A stretch of 64,000 nt of DNA from WLXB01 sp040221475 (GTDB lineage Bacteria; Pseudomonadota; Alphaproteobacteria; Rhodospirillales; Rhodospirillaceae): contig JAVKEJ010000032.1 of the NCBI GenBank assembly GCA_040221475.1, forward strand, positions 1 to 64,000, read 5' to 3'. Positions within the stretch are counted from its first letter, which is position 1. Each line of letters begins with the position of its first letter. Below are positions 56,986 through 64,000 of this stretch, piece after piece. A program made the translations under genes and the position numbers. The notes under the pieces are model-generated. The model was not told the DNA's origin. It did no database searches and worked only from the letters and a program-made list of their open reading frames with translations.

Positions 56986-58788
56986 ATGGCGACTTACTCA
57001 GCTCCATTAAGAGATATGCGTTTCGTCTATCACGAGCTCCTTGAGGGCGACGCACTGGCCAATATGCCCGCCTACGCAGACTTTACGTCCGATGTGGTGG
57101 ATGCCGTGCTTGAAGAAGCGGGTAAATTTACATCCGAAGTGTTGTTTCCTCTGAACCTGAGCGGTGACACCGAAGGGTGCACCCTGGAAAATGGTGTGGT
57201 GCGCACACCTAAAGGATTCAAGGATGCCTATGATCAGTTCGCGCAAGGCGGCTGGACCGGCCTTGCGGCCGACCCAGACTTTGGCGGCCAAGGCGCGCCC
57301 GCGGCTCTGCACTTTCTGATTCAGGAAATGATCTGCTCTAGCAACATGGCCTTCGGCATGTATCCTGGCCTGACAGAAGGGGCCTATAACGCCATCAAGT
57401 TACACGGGTCCGACGCGCAAAAGGCGCTTTATCTGCCGAAGTTTGTAGAAGGGACCTGGGCCGGCACCATGTGTTTAACGGAGCCACAATGCGGCACCGA
57501 CCTGGGTTTGATTCGCACTAAAGCCTATACGCAGGACGACGGCAGCTACAAAATCACCGGTACGAAAATATTCATCTCAGCGGGGGAGCATGATCTCACC
57601 GAAAACATCGTGCATCTGGTATTGGCGCGTTTGCCTGATGCTCCCGAAGGGACAAAAGGCATCAGTCTTTTTGTCGTGCCTAAGTTTTTACCCAAGGACG
57701 ATGGCAGCGTCGGTGCGCGGAATGGCGTAACCTGTGGAGCCATCGAACACAAAATGGGCATTAAAGCCTCAGCTACCTGTGTGATTAATTTCGATGACGC
57801 GACAGGGTGGCTGGTCGGTCAGCCACACAAAGGCATGCGCGCCATGTTTACGATGATGAATGCGGCACGCTTGGGCGTGGGCATCCAAGGTCTTGGTTTG
57901 GGTGAAGTCGCGTATCAAGGCGCCCTAGAATACGCCAAAGAACGGCTGCAAGGGCGTGCGCTGAAGGGTGCTGCATCACCGGAAAAACCCGCTGACTCGA
58001 TTTTGGTGCATCCGGATGTCCGCAAAAATTTACTCACCATGAAGGCTTTCAATGAAGGCATACGTGCCCTGGCCATTTGGACTGGTATTAACCTCGACAT
58101 TGCCGACAAATCAGAAGACCCTGCAGAACGTCAACGGGCCGATGACTTGGTGCAGGTGCTGACGCCGATCATTAAGTCTTTCGGCACCGACAAAGGGTTT
58201 CTATCGGCCAACCTGGGCGTTCAGATTTACGGTGGCCATGGCTACATCCACGAACATGGCATGGAGCAGTTTGTCCGCGATGCCAGAATCACTCAGCTAT
58301 ATGAAGGCACCAACGGTATACAAGCGCTTGACTTGGTGGGCCGAAAAATGGGCACCCATTACGGACGCTACCTGCGCGCGTTCTTCCACCCAGTGCAAGA
58401 GTTCATTGAAGAAAATGCCGACGATGCTGATTTGCAACCTCTCATACTTGGACTGGCCAAAGCCTTTGGGCGTCTGCAACAAGCGACCGGTTTGATTGCT
58501 CAGAAAGGCTTGAGCAACCCGAATGAAGCAGCCGCGGCAGCGACAGATTACCTAAACCTGTTTGGTCATGTAGCCGTAGCGTTTATGTGGGCAAAATCTG
58601 CCAAACTGGCCTTCAGCAAAAAAGATGATGACCCGACAGGTTTTTATGCAGGAAAACTCAAAACAGCCCGTTTTTATTATGAGCGCGTGCTGCCGGAAAC
58701 CTCTGGCCTGTTTGCCATGATTATGGCGGGTGGAGAGTCGATCATGGATGTGGAGGAAGATTTGTTTGGGGCGGGCGTTACAGCCTAA
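56986..58788 (+). CDS. Acyl-CoA dehydrogenase
   Basis: A 600-residue flavoprotein that introduces the 2,3-trans double bond in acyl-CoA. The motifs are CLTEPQCGTDLGLIRTKA near 164-182, ITGTKIFISAGEHDL near 186-200, and the C-terminal ITQLYEGTNGIQALDLVGRK with the catalytic Glu near 440. It is longer than the usual 380 residues because of N- and C-terminal extensions, as in FadE-like bacterial enzymes. Gap to the previous gene 10 bp. ETF partners are not in the window. Confidence 0.95.
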   Translation: MATYSAPLRDMRFVYHELLEGDALANMPAYADFTSDVVDAVLEEAGKFTSEVLFPLNLSGDTEGCTLENGVVRTPKGFKDAYDQFAQGGWTGLAADPDFGGQGAPAALHFLIQEMICSSNMAFGMYPGLTEGAYNAIKLHGSDAQKALYLPKFVEGTWAGTMCLTEPQCGTDLGLIRTKAYTQDDGSYKITGTKIFISAGEHDLTENIVHLVLARLPDAPEGTKGISLFVVPKFLPKDDGSVGARNGVTCGAIEHKMGIKASATCVINFDDATGWLVGQPHKGMRAMFTMMNAARLGVGIQGLGLGEVAYQGALEYAKERLQGRALKGAASPEKPADSILVHPDVRKNLLTMKAFNEGIRALAIWTGINLDIADKSEDPAERQRADDLVQVLTPIIKSFGTDKGFLSANLGVQIYGGHGYIHEHGMEQFVRDARITQLYEGTNGIQALDLVGRKMGTHYGRYLRAFFHPVQEFIEENADDADLQPLILGLAKAFGRLQQATGLIAQKGLSNPNEAAAAATDYLNLFGHVAVAFMWAKSAKLAFSKKDDDPTGFYAGKLKTARFYYERVLPETSGLFAMIMAGGESIMDVEEDLFGAGVTA

Positions 58789-58799
58789 ACCTACTTAAA

Positions 58800-59360
58800 A
58801 TGAATCTTATTTTCCGCCTGTTTTGGATGAGGATGACGGCACATTGGCGCAGCACCTGCGCCATGCTTGAGGAGTCTCACTTAAGCTTCCGTGTGCTGCC
58901 GACAGACCTCGACGTCAATATGCATCTCACCAATTCCAGATACTTTAGTTTTATGGACTTGAGCCGCGTTGACCACATGATCCGCAATGGAGCCTGGAAA
59001 CATATTCGTGCACGTAAGCTGATGCCTGTGCTGGCCTCTGGGTCCGTCAGGTTTCGGCGACCAGTTCCGCCTTTTACCCGCATTGATGTCACCACCCGTG
59101 TGGTGGGCGGTGACGAGAAATGGGTCTACCTGGAACATAAGATTCAAGCCGGTAAAACCGTCTATGCCGTGGCCATCCTTAAAGCCGCCTTCCTAGACGA
59201 CAACGGCCGCGTGCCGATGCCGCTGCTGATGGAGATGTTTGGCCATCAGGGCAATCTACCGCCCATGACAGAAGCACTGATACACATACGTGATGCCGAC
59301 GAGGCCGTCATGGAAATCGCGGCACCGAAAAACACTTCTCTCACCCACAAAAATGGGTGA
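58800..59360 (+). CDS. Hot-dog-fold thioesterase-like protein
   Basis: A 186-residue acyl-CoA thioesterase of the 4HBT group. The core block is VLPTDLDVNMHLTNSRYFSF near 33-52, followed by the usual MDLSRVDHMI and later RPVPPFTRIDVTTRV. The N-terminal about 20 residues are hydrophobic/basic and match long-form relatives, so I kept the first Met. There is 11 bp after the dehydrogenase; it is the last gene of the beta-oxidation operon. A stem TCACCCA/TGGGTGA overlaps its stop (59341-59360), possibly a weak 3' hairpin. Confidence 0.88.
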   Translation: MNLIFRLFWMRMTAHWRSTCAMLEESHLSFRVLPTDLDVNMHLTNSRYFSFMDLSRVDHMIRNGAWKHIRARKLMPVLASGSVRFRRPVPPFTRIDVTTRVVGGDEKWVYLEHKIQAGKTVYAVAILKAAFLDDNGRVPMPLLMEMFGHQGNLPPMTEALIHIRDADEAVMEIAAPKNTSLTHKNG

Positions 59361-59375
59361 AAGGCTCTCGCACCT

Positions 59376-61343
59376 TCAGCGAGCTTTGGTAGCACAGTTC
59401 TTTAGGCTCTCCTCCATCCGTGCCGCAAATCCGGCGTAATCGCAAAGACTTGAGTTGTTCAATTTCTCACGCAGTCCCGACCGATAAATTTGGAGGCGCC
59501 CTTTGTCCTTAGACAATTGGACAGCCGATTCAATGTACTCATTCGTCGTTCGCCCAATTAACTCGGGTGAGCCTATTGTGGTCATTAGACTTGCTCCAAC
59601 ACGAGCAGCATGCCGATCACCCAATTTTGTGATGAGCGGTACCCCCATCCATAATGCCTCGCAAGTTGTTGTGGTTCCATTGTAAGGAAAAGGATCCAGT
59701 GCGATATCAATTTGATTGTAATGAAGGAGGTGGTCGACCTGAGCATCAACGTAAGGAAGGTATATTATCCGCCCCTTTTGCACGCCCAGATTCTCAAACT
59801 TCTGGCTAATGATTGATTGTGTCTCTTCGCACATCAGAAGCCGATTTTTGAGAGCCAAGATCGAATGGGGGCTATCCCTTAAAATAGATGACCAAGCTCC
59901 AAAAACTTCATCATTCAACTTTGCAGGATGGTTAAAGCACCCGAACGTGCAGTAACCGTTGCTTAGTATAGGGGGCTCTATCGCAGGCTTTTGATCGTCA
60001 AGAGGCTTGTAAATTAGAAAGCTAGTAGGAAGTCGAACCAAGCTCTCAGGCGCCGCGGGATCAGACGTCGCTATCGGATCTGTAATGTAATCAACAAGTC
60101 GATAGTCAACTGCCTTTAACCCAGTTGTATTTGGATAGCCGAGCCAATTTACAATCACCGGAGCCGGTTTCTCACATATTACTCCTATGCGATTACCACC
60201 GGCATGGCCGTCTATATCAACAAGAATATCAAGATCGTCTTCTAAGATAATTTTAACTGCTTCAGCATCACCTAAAAGCGCAATATCTCGCCAGTACTCA
60301 GCCAAAGACTTCACAGACTCAGTTATACTGTCTCGTTTCGCGCTAGCGTTATAGCAGTATACTTCAACTTCACTGCTTGAGTGGTTTTCAAGAAGCGGTA
60401 GGAAAAAGTCCATACAAACATGGTGCCTAAAAGCTGCAGACAGGTAGCCAACCCGGATAGGTGACGTTTCGTCTCTGCTGCCGCCGCCGGCTAATAACTT
60501 TGATGGACGATAGAACCTCTCACCAAATGCGAGATGTTCAGCGGTGACTTCTTCCGGGCTGGCCGTGGGATGAGCAGTCATGAGCCATAGCAGCATGGAC
60601 CAATATGCTGTGTTCTCTGGTTCTAGTTCCGTTGCGAACCGAACGCTAGATAGTCCCTCATCCCATGTCCCTTGTAGGCAATTGATGTACCCAATATTAA
60701 AATGAGCCTCAGCACAATTTTCATCAATCTCGATTGCTCGCAAGAAGATCGTTTTTGCTGCAGCTAGATGTCCCTGCGTTAGCTCTAGAGCTGCCAATCC
60801 ACACAATGGCTCTGGATCAGAGTCGTCAACTTCAGCTGCGGCTTTGTAGTGTGAATAGGCAAGGTCAAATTCGTAAAGCTGCTGATAAGCATCGCCCTGT
60901 CTGAAATGCGCTTTCATATGGTTTTGATCAAGAGCTAGTACCTTCTGTAGCCATTTTACACCCTCTTGCGCACAGCCAAGCTCGAGGTGAATATTGCCGA
61001 GGTTAAATAGGGCGGGAATATAATGTGGGGACGTGGCAACCGCCTTCTCCAAAGCCACCATAGCCCCATCAAAATCCTTCAAGTGACCCCGCACAACACC
61101 CAGATTGCACCATAACTGCGCTGAGTGGGGTAACGTTTGCACCGCCAATTCAAGTAATGGACTGGCGGCCTCAAAGTCTTGCATGGCAAGGTGACAGTAT
61201 CCCATAGGCAGGCTTACAGTCTGCATTCCCGCGACATCCGCCACATGCTCATACAACTTTAACGCTGAGATAAAATTTTGCTCAGCCATAAGCTGACCGG
61301 CTTGGGTTAATTTGCTGGCTAGTTGCGGTTTTAAGTCTGTCAA
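59376..61343 (-). CDS. TPR-repeat O-GlcNAc transferase-like glycosyltransferase (GT41), copy 2
   Basis: A 655-residue protein, the second GT41 in the window. TPR units occupy about 1-260 (ALFNLGNIHLELGCAQEGV, AEAHFNIGYINCLQGTWDEG). The catalytic region has IRVGYLSAAFRHHVCMDFF, LDILVDIDGHAGGNRIGVIC, IVNWLGYPNTTGLKAVDYRL, GYCTFGCFNHPAKLNDEVF and LDPFPYNGTTTTCEALWMGV. It is visibly more AT-rich than copy 1 and only moderately similar, so it is not a recent duplicate and may have come by transfer. It lies 75 bp after lysyl-tRNA synthetase on the same strand. Confidence 0.92.
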   Translation of the reverse strand: MTDLKPQLASKLTQAGQLMAEQNFISALKLYEHVADVAGMQTVSLPMGYCHLAMQDFEAASPLLELAVQTLPHSAQLWCNLGVVRGHLKDFDGAMVALEKAVATSPHYIPALFNLGNIHLELGCAQEGVKWLQKVLALDQNHMKAHFRQGDAYQQLYEFDLAYSHYKAAAEVDDSDPEPLCGLAALELTQGHLAAAKTIFLRAIEIDENCAEAHFNIGYINCLQGTWDEGLSSVRFATELEPENTAYWSMLLWLMTAHPTASPEEVTAEHLAFGERFYRPSKLLAGGGSRDETSPIRVGYLSAAFRHHVCMDFFLPLLENHSSSEVEVYCYNASAKRDSITESVKSLAEYWRDIALLGDAEAVKIILEDDLDILVDIDGHAGGNRIGVICEKPAPVIVNWLGYPNTTGLKAVDYRLVDYITDPIATSDPAAPESLVRLPTSFLIYKPLDDQKPAIEPPILSNGYCTFGCFNHPAKLNDEVFGAWSSILRDSPHSILALKNRLLMCEETQSIISQKFENLGVQKGRIIYLPYVDAQVDHLLHYNQIDIALDPFPYNGTTTTCEALWMGVPLITKLGDRHAARVGASLMTTIGSPELIGRTTNEYIESAVQLSKDKGRLQIYRSGLREKLNNSSLCDYAGFAARMEESLKNCATKAR

Positions 61344-61418
61344 AACAAGCCTAGCAAATTAGGGGCACCTATAGTCTCCCAGTATTTGAGATTTGTTGCC
61401 GTATTGTCGAGTAAAGAT

Positions 61419-63017
61419 TTAATTTGAGCTCAAGTCTTCACCCGCGAGGACACGGTCGATCAAGGTCAATGTTTCCTCAACACCATATAATGCGATGAAC
61501 GAACCCATGCGCGGGCCTTCGTCTTGCCCAAGCAGTATCTGGTACAAGGCTTTGAACCAATCCCGCAGACTTGGGAAAGCCTCTTCGTTGGTTTTGCCAA
61601 CCTGATAGACCATGTTTTGCAAATCTTCTTGTGACGCCCCTTGTCCCAACTCTTGCAGACCCGTTTTCAAAGCTTCCAGCGCACCGCGTTCCACCTCAGT
61701 TGGCGCGCGGTAGGTTTTTTGGGGCAGGACAAGATCGCGATAATAGGCGATGGCATAAGTCACCAGTTTATCAAGCAGTGGATCTGTTTCTGGGCTGGCA
61801 TCTGGCGCATACCGGCTGATGTAGTGCCACAGAACAGCAGCATCTTCAGAATGGCAGACGCTGGCTAAGTTTAAGAGAATACCAAAGCTCAAACGGCCTT
61901 TTTCCTCAGGGGGGTTACCATTGTGGATATGCCATGCCGGGTTGTTAAGTTTGTCTTTCAACTCTTGATCCGGGAATGCCTTGAGATGCGAGAGATATTC
62001 GTCGACGGATTTTGGAATGGTATCGAAGTAGAGTCTCTTCGCCGTTGTGGGCTTTTGGTACATGAAGTTGGCAAGACTTTCGACGGGGGCGTACTTAAGC
62101 CACTCCTCGACCGACAGGCCATTGCCCTTGGACTTCGAAATCTTTTGGCCTTGGTCATCGAGAAACAACTCATAGGTCAAATTTTGTGGCGGCGGGCTGC
62201 CCAGGACGCGGCAAATCTTTCCAGACAAACGGACAGAGTCAATCAGGTCTTTGCCTGACATTTCATAGTCAACATCAAGGGCATACCAACGCATGGCCCA
62301 ATCGCACTTCCATTGCAATTTACAGTGACCACCCGTGACCGGCACTTCTATTTTGGAGCCATCTTCGTCTTGATAAACGATCGTGCCGGCATCCACATTG
62401 CGCTCGATCACCGGCACCTGAAGAACCCGTCCTGTCTTTTTGCACACCGGCAGGAAGGGTGAATAGGTGGCGCGGCGATCAGGACCAAGCGTTGGCAAAA
62501 CGACGTTGATGACTTTGTCGTACTCTTGCAGCACGCGCAACAGCGCAGCATCGAACTCGCCAGACCGATAGCTTTCCGTCGCACTCTTAAACTCATAATC
62601 GAACCCGAAAGAATCCAAGAAGCCCTTCAGGCGTTCATTATTATGATGACCAAAGCTTTCGTGCGTGCCAAAGGGGTCTGGAATGCTCGTCAGAGGCTTG
62701 CCAAGATGTTCCTCGACCATTTCCTTACTGGGGATGTTATCGGGCACTTTACGCAAACCATCCATATCATCAGAGAAGGCGAACAATCGGGTTGGCGTAT
62801 CAGGCGACAGCACCTGAAAGGCATGTCGCACCATGGTGGTGCGCACGACTTCGGCGAAGGTTCCGATATGCGGCAATCCAGACGGGCCATAGCCGGTTTC
62901 AAACAGCACGTACCCCTTATCGCCCGCGCCATTCTTCAGCCGCCCATCAAGAAGGGCTTTGGCTTCTGAGAAGGGCCAGGCTTTGCTGTCGAGGGCTGTG
63001 GGAATGACGTTGCTCAT
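61419..63017 (-). CDS. lysS: Lysine--tRNA ligase, class I
   Basis: A 532-residue class I lysyl-tRNA synthetase, the archaeal-type enzyme that replaces the class II form in alphaproteobacteria, spirochaetes and many archaea. The HIGH-equivalent is GYGPSGLPHIGTFAEV near 43-58, and the KMSKS loop is QKISKSKGNGLSVEEW near 293-308. ATP-binding FAFSDDMDGLRKVP is present. It aminoacylates tRNA-Lys in the cytoplasm. No lysine riboswitch or T-box is visible in the 203-bp upstream region. Confidence 0.96.
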   Translation of the reverse strand: MSNVIPTALDSKAWPFSEAKALLDGRLKNGAGDKGYVLFETGYGPSGLPHIGTFAEVVRTTMVRHAFQVLSPDTPTRLFAFSDDMDGLRKVPDNIPSKEMVEEHLGKPLTSIPDPFGTHESFGHHNNERLKGFLDSFGFDYEFKSATESYRSGEFDAALLRVLQEYDKVINVVLPTLGPDRRATYSPFLPVCKKTGRVLQVPVIERNVDAGTIVYQDEDGSKIEVPVTGGHCKLQWKCDWAMRWYALDVDYEMSGKDLIDSVRLSGKICRVLGSPPPQNLTYELFLDDQGQKISKSKGNGLSVEEWLKYAPVESLANFMYQKPTTAKRLYFDTIPKSVDEYLSHLKAFPDQELKDKLNNPAWHIHNGNPPEEKGRLSFGILLNLASVCHSEDAAVLWHYISRYAPDASPETDPLLDKLVTYAIAYYRDLVLPQKTYRAPTEVERGALEALKTGLQELGQGASQEDLQNMVYQVGKTNEEAFPSLRDWFKALYQILLGQDEGPRMGSFIALYGVEETLTLIDRVLAGEDLSSN

Positions 63018-63220
63018 GATCTTCGTCCAGGGTTTGAAAGCGGCGCACCCTATGGGCGCGGGATTAGAGGGTCAAGCCCTTGGCATCTCAGCCATCACTG
63101 GCTAGTTATATCACTGGATTGACCCGTACACCTGACGGTATACCAGATGAGCATCCATAATTCCCGCACTTGATTGGCTTATGCCCCACCCCTCACTCTT
63201 GACCTTTGCCAGACAAAGCC

Positions 63221-64000
63221 TTGACCGTCGACCGTAAAGTTCTTTTACCTGACGCGCCGGTTCTCGTAACCCGAGCGCGCGAGGGCGCGTTGACCTATCC
63301 AGATGGCGAGATAAAAGCGTTTTCGGCGTCTAACGCGAAAACCCTTGTGGAACCGCCGGTTATTCAATGCCACAGCCGCGCAACAGCCGCCCGGCTGGGA
63401 CTCAAGCCCGTCCCCGGATTTGATGTGCTGGAGTTGTTTGCGTTTGTGAGACCAGCCGTCACATGCTTACCCACCGTGCGCGGCATCGCAGACGCAACCG
63501 GTGTGACGGTGCCACGGTCTATCGATGAAGATGGCGTTGCCATTGTAGAGGCGACTAAGGTTCTTCTGTCTGAGATCACGATGTGGTCAGATGGTAGCGT
63601 GCGTCACGCCAGAGCCATTGCTCATGTGCTTGAGCGCGCGGGCTGGTCCTGGGGCGCGAGTGTGCTGGCGGCAATTGGAGCCGATCCAGAGGGAGGTGGA
63701 ATTGGCTTATCTCCGCTGCGGGTTTGGACACGGCTGCCCCCATTTGAAGACCTCGCCCCACCACCGCCGCCTGGCAACGATCCCGTCTCCCGCGAAGAAA
63801 GCCTTGAGAGACTGGCGGACGTGCTCGGCGATGATGCTGAGAAAAGAGAGTCTCAAGCCACTTATGCGGACATCATCACGCATGCTTTTAAAGCTAAACC
63901 GGCGCCAGATGAGCCAAATCTGGTTTTGGCTGAAGCGGGAACAGGGGTTGGCAAGACCCTTGGGTACCTGGCTCCGGCAAGTGTTTGGGCCGCCAAGAAC
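63221..64000 (+). CDS. DinG-type ATP-dependent DNA helicase, N-terminal part
   Basis: An open frame running off the right edge. The first 260 residues include LKPVPGFDVLELFAFVRPAV (a block typical of the alphaproteobacterial DinG-like helicase) and end with the Walker A motif EAGTGVGKTLGYLAP. These superfamily 2 helicases of the DinG/XPD group unwind DNA with 5'-3' polarity. No ATG is available; the in-frame starts are TTG at 63221 or 63206 after a TGA at 63200-63202, and no ribosome binding site is obvious. The 203 bp between it and lysyl-tRNA synthetase hold nothing I can identify. Confidence 0.8.
   Translation, partial: MTVDRKVLLPDAPVLVTRAREGALTYPDGEIKAFSASNAKTLVEPPVIQCHSRATAARLGLKPVPGFDVLELFAFVRPAVTCLPTVRGIADATGVTVPRSIDEDGVAIVEATKVLLSEITMWSDGSVRHARAIAHVLERAGWSWGASVLAAIGADPEGGGIGLSPLRVWTRLPPFEDLAPPPPPGNDPVSREESLERLADVLGDDAEKRESQATYADIITHAFKAKPAPDEPNLVLAEAGTGVGKTLGYLAPASVWAAKN

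Overview
The window looks like a chromosomal segment of a free-living, probably marine, heterotrophic alphaproteobacterium. The evidence is the left-end gene order (murA, hisG, hisD, UPF0262, low-molecular-weight phosphatase, infA, maf, RNase E/G, yacG, tRNA-Phe), a class I lysyl-tRNA synthetase, and the DUF1489 and DUF2333 families. The order within the class is not settled; Rhodospirillales-like is only a guess.

1-8.3 kb is a core housekeeping block on the minus strand. It is bounded by tRNA-Phe, with an IS3-type element end just beyond it at the window edge, and by tRNA-Thr on the other side. 8.3-27.1 kb is an accessory metabolic region rich in exported proteins. It holds a Tat-exported molybdenum hydroxylase (Fe-S, Mo and FAD subunits plus a 54-residue membrane peptide), divergent from a b-type cytochrome and a protein of unknown function. 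Next come a Tat-signal DUF1838 protein, an alpha/beta hydrolase, an orphan family 5 solute-binding protein and a tandem-domain nitrilase-like protein on one minus-strand operon; a pirin and an orphan TRAP solute-binding protein on plus; and a second minus-strand operon in which a two-gene cassette (tandem nitrilase followed by a signal-peptide-bearing NAD(P)-fold protein) occurs twice. This is the best candidate for an undescribed pathway.

27.2-32.4 kb holds a lysine 2,3-aminomutase-like radical SAM enzyme, an alanine/sodium symporter, a CpcT-like protein, a sulfide:quinone oxidoreductase-like flavoprotein and a short tannase-like secreted protein. 32.4-36.8 kb is a disturbed zone: two alpha/beta hydrolases with His at the nucleophile position, a 17-bp repeat cluster, an SGNH-like gene that looks foreign, a decayed copy of a hydrolase 3' end, a broken secreted-protein gene, two REP-like double-hairpin elements and a tandem repeat that multiplies the msrB stop codon. 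36.8-50.7 kb returns to ordinary content (msrB, DUF2333, a lectin-like secreted protein, a DMT transporter, a TPR/GT41 glycosyltransferase, SDRs, DUF1489, a SpoIIE-type phosphatase with CACHE and HAMP regions, a degenerate EAL-like protein and two paralogous serine hydrolases).

50.8-59.4 kb is a fatty-acid beta-oxidation operon: an SCP2 protein, then FadD, a MerR regulator, thiolase, a FadN/FadB-type fusion, acyl-CoA dehydrogenase and thioesterase. The adjacent genes from fadD to the fusion overlap by 1 to 4 bases, and a perfect 16-bp palindrome upstream of fadD is a likely site for the MerR protein. The window ends with a second TPR/GT41 glycosyltransferase, lysyl-tRNA synthetase and the start of a DinG-type helicase.

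All family calls come from reading translated motifs; no database search was run. Starts were adjusted where a ribosome binding site or family length favoured an internal codon.
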